Source: Parabacteroides sp. PM6-13 (GTDB taxonomy: Bacteria > Bacteroidota > Bacteroidia > Bacteroidales > Tannerellaceae). Taken from it: a stretch of 64,000 nt of DNA. Location: the NCBI RefSeq assembly GCF_029892605.1, contig NZ_JARXWF010000003.1, positions 1 through 64,000 on the forward strand, given 5' to 3'. Numbering within the stretch: position 1 is the stretch's first letter; each line of letters starts with the position of its first letter. A model generated the notes under the pieces. The model saw nothing but the letters and a program-made list of their open reading frames with translations, was not told where the DNA came from and did not search any database. Shown here one piece after another: positions 34,822 to 44,513 of this stretch. A program made the position numbers and the translations under genes.

Positions 34822-37587
34822 ATGAGACTGCAAAACCTGTATATTAACGACTGTTTTGATCATGTAATAGATTACGACTCGACGAGCGATTTTGTTGAGA
34901 ACTTTGTTGTGCAATCGCCGGATACCGGAGATGATATGCCGCTTCTTACCTTCAGTGCATTAAAGGGAGAGAATGCATTCGCGATAGAAACAGAGCGCAA
35001 GACCGATCGCGCTTCTTTCCGTTCTGCAACGATGATGTTGGCAGACAAGACAGGAGAGGTGGATGAGTTGACGATCGTTCTTGATTTTGTAATAGAAGAG
35101 GATATCCCGGCTCCCACACAAACAGCTCCGGAAAGTGAGGATAATCGAGATCCTTTTATTGTGGATGATGAGGATGATGCTGATGAGTCAGCGAATGCAA
35201 TAGATGAGGACAATACTGCTTTGTCTGTGATAGAAGGAATCGCTGCCCTGAGGTGGAGATCCTTCGATGCTCCCGGTGACCGAATACTCTCGCTCCAAAT
35301 GGCGAATCTTCGTAATCGATGTGTGAAGATCTGTGTTGAATGTAAGTTGACTTATCAAACACCTTTTGGTAAAAAAAATCCTACCAAGAAGATTCTCCTT
35401 TATGTAGGGCCCAAAAGTGTTATATCCGATGTGGTGCTTGATTTTGGCTCGGAGGCAACACAAATGACTGTCTTCTCAAGAAATTGTCCAATAGATATTA
35501 GGGGTTTTTCCAATCTTTTCCCCAATATCAAAGCCTCATATCCTACTATGAAAGAGGAGAAAAATGATAATTTCTATCAATTTGATGCGTCTAATCCAAA
35601 GCTCTTTCGTTCTCACTTTTTCATAAAAAAAGAATTTGCAGAGAGCGATGTGAAGCAAGCCAAAAAGGATCTTTCTTCAATGCCCAATGGTGATTTGCTC
35701 AAAGTGTTGACGACCAAATCGGAAGTACAAGGGTACGGGAATAACTATATAGTCTCGCCGAATGTTAAATTGACCAGTTTTGGAGGCATCGAGCTTCCTC
35801 AGGTGACAATCGGTGATAGATCTGTGTCAACGGGGCAGGTAGACGGGAATGATGCTTATTTCTTTTATCGCTCGAGTATTTCTTTGTTTATCCAGCAAGC
35901 ATTGAAAGAATTGATCACACAGAACGCAGGTACTCGTTTTGTCTCGTTCCACTTCTTGATGCCAAACGTCTATCTGCAGACTGAGATAGTTAAAATCCTG
36001 CGACTCTTACAAGGTGACATTGCTTCGCTTCTTGAAAAAGAGGACTACGCAGCTATTCAAGGATTTGAAGTAACGGCTGTATCTGAGAGTGATGCCTCGG
36101 TTATGGGGGTTTGTGAGTATAAAAGGCACGATAATCAACAACTTGATAAAGGTAACTACTTGTTGTTGGACGCAGGTAAAGGGACACTTGATTTCTCGCT
36201 CGTTAAATATGACTATAACCGGGAAAGGAATCATTACACGTATGAAAATTTGTGGCGTTCGGGAATCATCGGTGCCGGAAATAGTTTGACGTATGCCTTC
36301 CTCATAACGCTTCTGCACCAGTACTTAGATGAGCGCTATGATAAGGAAGGTGGAGTGACAAAGTCTGACCTGCGTCGATTTATCTATCGGAATATGCTCG
36401 GACAAGATACAACGAAGCAAATTGCAGGAGCAGGTGACCCGGCAGAGCTTCTCAATATGATGCGGACGGCAGATAGATACAAAATGTATTCATCCAAGGA
36501 AGGCGTGGTGAGAGAGCATGAAGAGGCCTCAGCGAACGATCTTGATTCATTTCAATTGAACGGTTTCAATGGTTGGTTGGAGAGTGGAATTGCCGGAAAC
36601 AGGGTTCATACACTAACACACAAAGAATATATCACACAAATGATAGATTCTCTTGTTAATGAAACGATGAATACTATTCTCGAATTGCAAGCCGGGCGAG
36701 GGGAAAAATACAAAATCGACTATGTTATATTTGCCGGACGCGCTTTTCATCTGAACTTATTCAAAGATGCGTTGTTCAATGCGCTGAAGGAACAATACCC
36801 ACATCTGAAGGAGGTAAAGTTTCTTTCTGATCATGCGGCAGTCTCGATGAAAGATATCTGTATGGTTTGTGTTGATCCGTTAAGAATGGGTCATTATAAC
36901 CGAAAAATTCTTTCCAAACCGGTGTTACAACAGAAAGCTCCAACAACACAACAAGCCGCCCCCCAAACGCGGGATCTAAAAACAAGAAGTTTTCTCGATA
37001 CAATTTTGAGGCTACTAAAAAAAATCAAAGGTATGCCGGATGAGGAAGACATCAAACAAGCGGAGACCTCGGAGCAACTGCCTTCGGGGAATATTGGAGA
37101 CAAATTGTTGGGTTGGTATGATAATGTACTCGTATACGATAATGTACCGCAAACAACAAAAATGCCTCTTAGAGGAATAGAATGGGAAGCAATACAACAC
37201 CCGGAGTGGGCACGTATCATTATTGGTGGGGTTATCTATCCATTAGACGGAATAGGGAAAGGGAAGATCAGAGTCTTTTTTGATGGAGAAAACTATGTGG
37301 TTCGATCGGAGAATAGTTGTATTCATTTGACTCCTCGATTTGCTTTGAAAACATCACCTTTCTTGCAAAACTCTTTTTTCCCCAATATCAGACCTGCGGA
37401 GCAAGGAAATGTAGAGCTGGTGACGGTCATAAAGTCTTATTATGAAGCTATGAACGAGGATGAAAACGAAAAGAGTAATGATGAATACAAGGATCTCAAT
37501 GAGAATGAAGAAACTACAACCTCTTCTTCTAAAAAGAATGAAGACATTCTGGATAAAAGTATTAATGACGCATTTTCTGAACTTTGA
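34822..37587 (+). CDS. Third Hsp70/actin-like ATPase-fold protein
   Basis: A 921-residue cytosolic protein. The N-terminal 200 residues are beta-rich with an acidic linker (about 110-135, DDEDDADESANAIDEDN). The ATPase fold follows: phosphate-1 VVLDFGSEATQMTVF (Asp207), phosphate-2 LLLDAGKGTLDFSLV (Asp450) and adenosine VIFAGRAFHLNL (Gly639). Phosphate-1 has GSEAT instead of GT-T/S, so nucleotide binding may differ. The tail (about 860-921) is Glu/Asn/Asp/Ser-rich and probably disordered. It is clearly a paralogous design to the protein at 28442-31960: N-terminal beta domains plus an enlarged actin fold. It begins 53 bp after the coiled-coil membrane gene and ends 5 bp before the next ATG. 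Confidence 0.75.
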   Translation: MRLQNLYINDCFDHVIDYDSTSDFVENFVVQSPDTGDDMPLLTFSALKGENAFAIETERKTDRASFRSATMMLADKTGEVDELTIVLDFVIEEDIPAPTQTAPESEDNRDPFIVDDEDDADESANAIDEDNTALSVIEGIAALRWRSFDAPGDRILSLQMANLRNRCVKICVECKLTYQTPFGKKNPTKKILLYVGPKSVISDVVLDFGSEATQMTVFSRNCPIDIRGFSNLFPNIKASYPTMKEEKNDNFYQFDASNPKLFRSHFFIKKEFAESDVKQAKKDLSSMPNGDLLKVLTTKSEVQGYGNNYIVSPNVKLTSFGGIELPQVTIGDRSVSTGQVDGNDAYFFYRSSISLFIQQALKELITQNAGTRFVSFHFLMPNVYLQTEIVKILRLLQGDIASLLEKEDYAAIQGFEVTAVSESDASVMGVCEYKRHDNQQLDKGNYLLLDAGKGTLDFSLVKYDYNRERNHYTYENLWRSGIIGAGNSLTYAFLITLLHQYLDERYDKEGGVTKSDLRRFIYRNMLGQDTTKQIAGAGDPAELLNMMRTADRYKMYSSKEGVVREHEEASANDLDSFQLNGFNGWLESGIAGNRVHTLTHKEYITQMIDSLVNETMNTILELQAGRGEKYKIDYVIFAGRAFHLNLFKDALFNALKEQYPHLKEVKFLSDHAAVSMKDICMVCVDPLRMGHYNRKILSKPVLQQKAPTTQQAAPQTRDLKTRSFLDTILRLLKKIKGMPDEEDIKQAETSEQLPSGNIGDKLLGWYDNVLVYDNVPQTTKMPLRGIEWEAIQHPEWARIIIGGVIYPLDGIGKGKIRVFFDGENYVVRSENSCIHLTPRFALKTSPFLQNSFFPNIRPAEQGNVELVTVIKSYYEAMNEDENEKSNDEYKDLNENEETTTSSSKKNEDILDKSINDAFSEL

Positions 37588-37592
37588 TTAAT

Positions 37593-38366
37593 ATGGGAAC
37601 AGTAATATTGATAATACTCGGAATAGCCCTTGGTTTTGGTTTGGGAATATTCGCATGGGGGAAAATGGGTGGCGCTAAGCTCAAGGAAGATGTGGTGCGG
37701 TTGAGAAAAGAGAAGAAGGAGTTGGAGGTGCATTATCAGGAGCAAAAGACAAAGCTGAGCAACCTTTCCAAAGCGGCTAAAGCGGTCAGTGATCTTCAGA
37801 AGGCGATTAAGAATGGAATCCCGGACTTTTCGTCTGAGTCGTCCGAAGAGAAGAGGTTGTACTTGATGGAAAACTTTTGGAATGCCTATTATAATGGGGA
37901 ACAATTTATTAAAGAACGTTCTCCTGAAAGTGATCGTTTTTTTCGTGATCTCTATCGTGCGTTGAAGGCGACCGAGACCCTGAAAGAATTGCAGGAGAAA
38001 GTGACCACCCCTTTCTATGAAGCGATGGATCAAGCTTCTCTTGATGCGGAAGGTGTACGAGAAAAGTTGTTGAAGATGGCAATGCAGATGTATGATGTGG
38101 TCAGCTCGTTCCAATCTGTCAACATGCGAAAAATAGAACAAGGGTTAAATATAGGGATTGTTAAAGGTGATAAAACAGAAGAACAAGCCCTGGAAGAAGC
38201 GAAGATAATTACAGATATAGAGCAGGAGACTCCCCGCTGGATCAGAAGCATTGCTTCCGGCGTGAAGGGTATAGGAGTGGAAGATAAAGGAATCATCATT
38301 TCCGGGTACAAATTGGCTCCTCAGCGAGAAGATCTCGTGGCAGAATCGCCAACGGAGGAATCCTGA
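37593..38366 (+). CDS. Small membrane-anchored coiled-coil protein
   Basis: A 257-residue protein. The ATG at 37593 starts MGTVILIILGIALGFGLGIF, a single N-terminal membrane segment, and is preferred over an upstream TTG inside the previous gene. Residues about 30-65 form a short coiled coil (EDVVRLRKEKKELEVHYQEQ), and the rest is mostly helical and charged. The topology is similar to divisome or elongasome linker proteins, but no family is recognised. It sits between the third ATPase and the SEDS-PBP fusion, 5 bp and 57 bp from them, so it may connect the two. Confidence 0.7.
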   Translation: MGTVILIILGIALGFGLGIFAWGKMGGAKLKEDVVRLRKEKKELEVHYQEQKTKLSNLSKAAKAVSDLQKAIKNGIPDFSSESSEEKRLYLMENFWNAYYNGEQFIKERSPESDRFFRDLYRALKATETLKELQEKVTTPFYEAMDQASLDAEGVREKLLKMAMQMYDVVSSFQSVNMRKIEQGLNIGIVKGDKTEEQALEEAKIITDIEQETPRWIRSIASGVKGIGVEDKGIIISGYKLAPQREDLVAESPTEES

Positions 38367-38423
38367 TCTATTAGCTAAAGACGAAGAATAGGAGAAAAAC
38401 AAAATATAGAGGAGAGCAAAAAG

Positions 38424-41400
38424 ATGAAATCAAAGGTAATTCAAATAGGGTTAATTGTGTTAGCTGTCGTGTGTGTAGCCTATATCATATACAGCAATAT
38501 CACTTTAAATTTTACGGTGTTAGCGTTTCTCTTTCTCTTGGGCGCTTTTTTGATCACTCGGGAGGATTCCTCTACGCAGCCTGATCCTTATCTACGGGAT
38601 CTGGGAAAATCGAATACAGGGATTCTAATCCTTTCTTTTGCCGTTTTGCTTACTTGCTATACGTTGAGTAACTATTTCTTTGCAAGGAATGAGATCTATT
38701 CAAACAGTGATCACCATGCGGTACGTATCGATGGAGTTAACATCCATAATCCGAAGGGTTTTGTGGTGGCGGGTGATCATGAACATGCGTTCTTTGATAA
38801 TAGTCATTTTCAGGGGACCATGCGCATCAGAGAGTTCGATGATCAGCATGTCAGGTTGAGGCTGGATGGGTTCACCCAGGCTCTTTATCTTGACCGATAT
38901 GGGGAAGAGAGTATATTGGTATCATCAGAGCTGCTCAATAGAGAGTCGCTGATTCCTGTCCAAGCGACCGATAAACTGCAATTTATTGGGAATAGAGATA
39001 CGTGTGAAATAGCCTGGAATTATCACTTTGTGAAAAAATGGAGAGGAAGTGATACGGCAGAATGCCACTATAGTTACACCAATAAAGGGGTGACTCATAG
39101 GGTTGCTGAAAACAGAATAATTAAGAAAGGACTTGATCTGAATACCATTTTAGGCGAAGTGGTAAGCAATATTGATTTTAAGGGTGTGAACTTGCTACGG
39201 GATAGGCATTCTTCCAAGTTGAAGCCAAAGGACTATGCCCAAGAAAGCTTTGTGATAGAACTCAACCGTGAAGCTTTCGAGCAGCCCTCGATCCGTGAGA
39301 TTAGGGTGCTTAGCCTCGACGGGACGGTTAGAACCTATGCGATAAATGCCTTGAAACGTACATCCGAAGAGGTCGTGATTCCTATAGGTCAAGCTTTTAC
39401 TATAGGGTGTTTGGGCGGCTTAAAGTCACTACCTGTCCGTTTAATGAATCACAATGGTTTGTTGTCCCTCGAATATGTTACACCTCAATATCACTATCTT
39501 TCTTCTCAGCATAAGGAAGGTGCGAACACTGTATTTATCACCACCTCGCTCTCAAGAGAAATTATTGAAAACCAGAACCCGCCCGAAAACATAATGCTGT
39601 TTGACTTTTTCAACAGTGAAGAGAACGGGAATAATTTTCAATCACCCATTTATCTTTCTTATGTGGCCGGTCCTACAACGCAAGAGATGAGTTTCTTGAT
39701 TAATAGAGAGACTAATCTCATTGCCGGCGAGCAGATCCCGGCTGTTATGTCACAAAACGGCCGTCTGATGTGGCAGATAGAGGTAGAAGATTTCAAAGCG
39801 ACGGCTCCCTATATAAATGAGAATAATATCCTCCTGTTTATTATTATCTTGGGCGCCTGTTGTATACTCAATATTGTTTTTGGACGTTCATTAGGACATC
39901 GAAAGCCTCACACCGCTATTGAGCAGATTGCTTATTTAGCTTTGATACTTTTCTTCTCTTTCCGTCTGTTGTTGATGTGGAGAGCCGCAGTGTTTCCCCC
40001 GGTTGAACTCGCCTCTATCTATGAGTTTCTCCACTTTTTCAGAAGTGAAGCCGGCATACGCTATCAGTTTATCGGATTAACGATCTTTTTCGCTGCTATC
40101 CAATCTATCAAATTGATACAAATTCCTGCCACTGGATCAAGAGGTTTCAAGATCTTCGCAGACTTTCTGTATTTGTTTTTTCCTACACTCCTCTTGGTCG
40201 GTGCAGAGATTTTTCTGTTTGACCTTTCAGCGTATGGTCTGTTTGCGCTCCCGTTTGGCATCTATTTACTACTCAAAGGCTGCTTCTTTTTCTTTCGACG
40301 TTTTCTCGATAAGCCGAAGTGGTTTAATCGCAAGTGGGCAAAGCTGATGAAGAATAAATGGTGGCCCGTTTGGCTTTTTCTTCGTTTTTTGGTAACCGGG
40401 TTGATTCTTCTCGCAGTCTTTAAACTCATTCCGCTTGGAGGTGCCGTTGTATCTCTCTTGCTTCCTATTTGCCTCTATTTCTTGTTCGAGTTTTTCTTTT
40501 GGCGTTATTGGCCGGGTGCAAGTGAAGGTATATATAAGGAAATAAAAAGAACGAAACGTCTCACCTTATCTCAGCTTTTCTCCACGGGATTAGGACTTTC
40601 TCTTCTGAATGGATTAATGTTTTCATGCGTTTTCTTTTTCTTGGATGGTGGTTTCGGCCTCATATTTATTTCGTTCTTTCTTTTAGTCTCCCTGTTGAAA
40701 CTCTTTGACTTTGTGAATAGTTTTTATGACTATACAGACAGGAAATACATACGAATTGCTTACTCTGTCATCATCATCGGTCTGCCCATTCTTTTTATTG
40801 TATTTCTTTTTTATGAGAAAGACATTTTGGCTTGGCTTGCTACGGCTTCTCCATCCCTCTGTATTATTGCCATAGGAGTAGCACTCGTGGCTGTTGCCGG
40901 GCTCATCGGGGCTTTGGTCCTCAGGATTAAACCTAATCTGAAATCACTATCCATTACAATTGTTGCGGCTTTGGTGCTTAGCAGTATATTTACTTTTGCA
41001 TATAAAGAGGTCGTACTCACCAAACATACGGCTCAACGTATGTTGGTTCATATTCTGACGCCTGAAGAAGGATTGAAAAATACGAAAACGGCAGAGGATG
41101 AACGACGTTTCTTTGAAGCCTCCATCAACGACTATATTTTGAATGTATATAACCGGCAAGCGAATGAGGTCGGTGTGGTTGGAGGGAAGGCAGACACCTA
41201 CTTCAAGATGCAAAAGCATAGTCGTGTGGGTGCTATGTTTGGTGCACAAACGAGTGATATTCTCATGGCACGTTTTGTTATTGCCGAGCACGGCAAGTAT
41301 TTGCCCATTCTTTTCCTCTTTCTATATCTGTTTATGCTCTATCTCGGTGTGAAGATGAAAACAACCTATCGAGCGAGCAAGATGCTGTTAGTCCAAATCC

Positions 41401-44018
41401 CGGCATTGCTTTTTATCCATAGTCTTTTTGTCTGGTTAGCCAATACGCAGATGTTTATCTTCGTGGGGCAAGACTTCCCTCTTTTCTCTCTCCATTCGAA
41501 GTTTGCGCTGCTTTACTACTTTGTCTTGACGACTCTTTGGGTATGTGTGGCGACGATAGAGAAAGCAGGAGAAATACAAACAATGAAAGATAATAATACG
41601 GATGCTCCGCGCTACTATCATAGAACCTATGGGCGAGTGTTTTCCATTGTATTTGGTTTTATGCTTTTGCTGTTTGTTGGCAGATATGCTCCCGAAAAAA
41701 ACGAGAGTTTTGCGGACAAACGGTACACATTGACAGATTTGTTAGAAGAAACAAAAGATAAAATATCGCGATTAAACGTAGAATTTGCCAAGTTCCAGGA
41801 TTCTACCCGGATAGCTACGCCTAACTTATCGGATGTATCCTATGTCACGTCTGCGTTCCATTATCAGCAGGAGGGTTTCATTAAATCAACTTTAGGTAGT
41901 GATTCCACCTTTTTCTATCGCATCTGGGAGCGGTTTGCCCTCAAGGGAGGGGCTAAGTCAAACAAAAGCAGTTCGTTGATTCACGCTCGTCGAAAAAACG
42001 ATGTGCTATTTTTTGATGTGCGCACCAATTATTTCAATCGAAATCTTCCAACGATAGAGGTCGATTCTTGGCGGGGAAGCATTGTGGCCGGCAAGCCACA
42101 AATCCATACTGACAGAATGATGACAGAAAATAATAGCTTCCGTCAATTTGTTTTGCCTCGCAGTTGGGTTCGCTCGACGGATGATGTGGTTCTGCTCAAG
42201 CACTTGCGTCAGCGAAATACCACCATAGGCAACGATAGGGAGAACTATGGCGACTTTACGCTCGAAAGCGGATATGCGTCCGCTTGTCGCCGATTCCCGT
42301 ATGACCGGTTCAATTCGGAGGGATTGGAATCGGTTGCCGCTGATACATATTTTGCACGCAATGTCGTTATTAATGGCAGCCGTTCATTTGTCTATCCTAT
42401 GGCTGAACGCTTTTTTTGGTCTTATACGTTTGCCAACGAGGTGGCTTGGCAGAAGAATCGCCAAACGGTGAAAACAGCATCGTTTCACGATGATATAGGT
42501 ATTACAATCGATCGTGAGCTCACCTCCGATATATATCAAACGATCGGTAATGCTTTTGATAGCAGAAATCTCCATGCGCCGTATATGTCGGTTGTCGTGG
42601 CTGATGGCGATGGACAGATCCGTGCGATGGTTGATCGAAAGACGGAATATGTTCTTAATCCGAACAATAGAAAAGAGTTGCAAAAAGTGGAAGATGATTT
42701 GTATATGGACTCCGATTCTGAAAAGAATGATGGTTACTTCGGGAATATGAACCTGTTCGCTATGCCTGACGGGCCGGGATCAAGTCAAAAGCCTATTGTT
42801 TGGACGGCTGTGGCATCAGGTGTCGATTATGATTGGAAAAATTTGCAGATCTTGCGCTTCTCCGATCAGAACGGTAATATCGGATTAGACCTTAGCTCGG
42901 AGGGAAAATATTACACGCGTTTCTTCAATGGTGAGCGCCTGTATACGGATCGGAGAGAGAGTAGATTGACCTTCGATGCCTTGCGAAGTGATGAAAACAA
43001 TGGCGCGGGTGTTGGCCTTCGTGATTATATTCGCAAATCAAGTAACTACTATAATGCCTTGATGCTCTATATCGGTTCATTCCATAGTTTTCAGATGAAT
43101 ACCGCTACAGAGAGTCGGCCGGATCCCGCGGCAATGTTTGTTGAGGTTAACCGGAGAGAGCTATTTACTCCTCAAGGACGGGTTATCAGAAGTGCATATG
43201 ATTTGGCTTTCCCCGTGCTAACACGTAGCCAAGAAAATTACAATCGTTTGTTCAAGCTAAACCGGACGATGCCGCGAGATTATGAGAACTCCTTGTTGTT
43301 TACGCGTCTGTATACTATGTTTGGCTTTAATAGCGGTGAAAAAATATCCTCGCTCTATGAAGGACTTAATTTAAGCACTCACCCGACGAAGCGTACGAAT
43401 ACGTATGCATTTGTGGTTAATCCCATGTATACCTATAATTTACTTTCTAACTCCGACAGAGAGTTTCTGCTTAATGCGATCCACTATGCTGCGGTAGGCG
43501 GTGGCGTCCCCTGGCAAGTATCTCCTTTGTCGATGGCTCAAATCTTCGGGCAGTTAACGATGCTGAAGAAAAACTATCGCCTGACGCTTGAGCCTATTCG
43601 GGAGGAAAAGAAGGAGCATGAATCATATACAGACCTCTCGGCCGGTTACTTAGAGGCGCGGAGCGAATTCCTCGCAGGGATGAATGGGGTATTTTCTTCT
43701 GTCGGTACAGCCGGCTCGATTGGTGCCACTCGAGAGAGTACTGCCATGAAGAAGGGCGGTTATTATCTCTATGGAAAGACAGGGACGAGCAATGAAATCG
43801 GTACCACAAACTCCAACCTCCATCGGTTGGGTGTAGTTATCACCAATCAACCGATCGAGGCACTCAGCGTCGAGCAGTTAGAAAGGGTGAAGTTCTATAC
43901 CGTTTATTTCACGGCCAGGTATAACCGGTACGTCCCATTTTACGGGATTATTTTGGATCAAATTATCGCCTCGGATAGCTTTAGAGAATATATGTCCGGT
44001 GATCAGGAACAGGACTAA
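38424..44018 (+). CDS. SEDS (FtsW/RodA-like) polytopic protein fused to a PBP transpeptidase domain
   Basis: A 1864-residue protein. Three N-terminal membrane segments (to about 95) precede an extracytoplasmic domain (about 100-465). A polytopic region (about 467-1045) follows with SEDS-like signposts in order: FLDGGFGLIFISFF (FtsW 'DxGT' region), a periplasmic loop after HTAQRMLVHILTPEEG, SDILMARFVIAEHGKYLP (944-961; FtsW 'hTDFIFAviaEE.G') and VGQDFPLFSLHSK (1014-1026; FtsW 'G.PLPFiSyG'). A last membrane segment (about 1072-1090) leads to a periplasmic module with the three penicillin-binding motifs: SSQK (Ser1453, Lys1456), SSN (1539-1541) and KTGT (1785-1788). SEDS proteins polymerise glycan strands and class B PBPs cross-link them; here both would sit on one chain. 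The SEDS catalytic Asp was not pinpointed. It is the only enzyme in this operon with a recognisable wall-synthesis role. Confidence 0.75.
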   Translation: MKSKVIQIGLIVLAVVCVAYIIYSNITLNFTVLAFLFLLGAFLITREDSSTQPDPYLRDLGKSNTGILILSFAVLLTCYTLSNYFFARNEIYSNSDHHAVRIDGVNIHNPKGFVVAGDHEHAFFDNSHFQGTMRIREFDDQHVRLRLDGFTQALYLDRYGEESILVSSELLNRESLIPVQATDKLQFIGNRDTCEIAWNYHFVKKWRGSDTAECHYSYTNKGVTHRVAENRIIKKGLDLNTILGEVVSNIDFKGVNLLRDRHSSKLKPKDYAQESFVIELNREAFEQPSIREIRVLSLDGTVRTYAINALKRTSEEVVIPIGQAFTIGCLGGLKSLPVRLMNHNGLLSLEYVTPQYHYLSSQHKEGANTVFITTSLSREIIENQNPPENIMLFDFFNSEENGNNFQSPIYLSYVAGPTTQEMSFLINRETNLIAGEQIPAVMSQNGRLMWQIEVEDFKATAPYINENNILLFIIILGACCILNIVFGRSLGHRKPHTAIEQIAYLALILFFSFRLLLMWRAAVFPPVELASIYEFLHFFRSEAGIRYQFIGLTIFFAAIQSIKLIQIPATGSRGFKIFADFLYLFFPTLLLVGAEIFLFDLSAYGLFALPFGIYLLLKGCFFFFRRFLDKPKWFNRKWAKLMKNKWWPVWLFLRFLVTGLILLAVFKLIPLGGAVVSLLLPICLYFLFEFFFWRYWPGASEGIYKEIKRTKRLTLSQLFSTGLGLSLLNGLMFSCVFFFLDGGFGLIFISFFLLVSLLKLFDFVNSFYDYTDRKYIRIAYSVIIIGLPILFIVFLFYEKDILAWLATASPSLCIIAIGVALVAVAGLIGALVLRIKPNLKSLSITIVAALVLSSIFTFAYKEVVLTKHTAQRMLVHILTPEEGLKNTKTAEDERRFFEASINDYILNVYNRQANEVGVVGGKADTYFKMQKHSRVGAMFGAQTSDILMARFVIAEHGKYLPILFLFLYLFMLYLGVKMKTTYRASKMLLVQIPALLFIHSLFVWLANTQMFIFVGQDFPLFSLHSKFALLYYFVLTTLWVCVATIEKAGEIQTMKDNNTDAPRYYHRTYGRVFSIVFGFMLLLFVGRYAPEKNESFADKRYTLTDLLEETKDKISRLNVEFAKFQDSTRIATPNLSDVSYVTSAFHYQQEGFIKSTLGSDSTFFYRIWERFALKGGAKSNKSSSLIHARRKNDVLFFDVRTNYFNRNLPTIEVDSWRGSIVAGKPQIHTDRMMTENNSFRQFVLPRSWVRSTDDVVLLKHLRQRNTTIGNDRENYGDFTLESGYASACRRFPYDRFNSEGLESVAADTYFARNVVINGSRSFVYPMAERFFWSYTFANEVAWQKNRQTVKTASFHDDIGITIDRELTSDIYQTIGNAFDSRNLHAPYMSVVVADGDGQIRAMVDRKTEYVLNPNNRKELQKVEDDLYMDSDSEKNDGYFGNMNLFAMPDGPGSSQKPIVWTAVASGVDYDWKNLQILRFSDQNGNIGLDLSSEGKYYTRFFNGERLYTDRRESRLTFDALRSDENNGAGVGLRDYIRKSSNYYNALMLYIGSFHSFQMNTATESRPDPAAMFVEVNRRELFTPQGRVIRSAYDLAFPVLTRSQENYNRLFKLNRTMPRDYENSLLFTRLYTMFGFNSGEKISSLYEGLNLSTHPTKRTNTYAFVVNPMYTYNLLSNSDREFLLNAIHYAAVGGGVPWQVSPLSMAQIFGQLTMLKKNYRLTLEPIREEKKEHESYTDLSAGYLEARSEFLAGMNGVFSSVGTAGSIGATRESTAMKKGGYYLYGKTGTSNEIGTTNSNLHRLGVVITNQPIEALSVEQLERVKFYTVYFTARYNRYVPFYGIILDQIIASDSFREYMSGDQEQD

Positions 44019-44042
44019 AAACAATTTTGAAAAGAAATGATT

Positions 44043-44513
44043 ATGAAAACAAAAAATAGAAATAGCATCTTCCCGTGGCTTATCGCCCTGATATGCTTGT
44101 CGCTGGCATGTTTCTCCTTTCAATTCAAGAAGGACAAACTGGTTGAGGTGAAGGATGACACTCGTATCCTTGTCCATTTGAACACCGATACCATAAAAGA
44201 TGCACTTGATGCTCGAGCTGCCGACTGGGGTACCATCGATAGTGATTGGTCGCCTAACTTTTTCAAGAAAGAGTCAGGTGGATTTATCATCGAGTCACTC
44301 CCGGGACAAAAGTTTTATGATATACTATGTGCCGATAGCGCTGCTTTCAGGATTGCCCGTGATTATCCCTATCTTTTCCACTTTAAAGAGACCGAGGAGG
44401 GCGGTTGCCGTTTTAGGATGGCGCGCAAACAGGGTAAAGACGGCTATGTGGTGTTCCCCACCTGGTTGCTTGTAGAACTGATTGAAAGAAAAGTATTGAT
44501 TCTACCCCAATGA
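44043..44513 (+). CDS. Small signal-anchored periplasmic protein
   Basis: A 156-residue protein (ATG at 44043; another at 44037). One N-terminal hydrophobic segment (about 8-25, SIFPWLIALICLSLACFSF) may be an uncleaved anchor. The remainder looks like a compact alpha/beta domain with FKKESGGFIIESLPGQKFYD and a C-terminal helix (WLLVELIERKVLIL). No family recognised. The stop overlaps the ATG of the metallopeptidase gene (ATGA), so the two are translationally coupled; a regulator or substrate of that peptidase is a reasonable guess. Confidence 0.65.
   Translation: MKTKNRNSIFPWLIALICLSLACFSFQFKKDKLVEVKDDTRILVHLNTDTIKDALDARAADWGTIDSDWSPNFFKKESGGFIIESLPGQKFYDILCADSAAFRIARDYPYLFHFKETEEGGCRFRMARKQGKDGYVVFPTWLLVELIERKVLILPQ

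Noticed and set aside
37440-38141. 233-codon antisense frame
   Set aside because: Shadow of the small coiled-coil protein gene and the acidic tail of the preceding ATPase.
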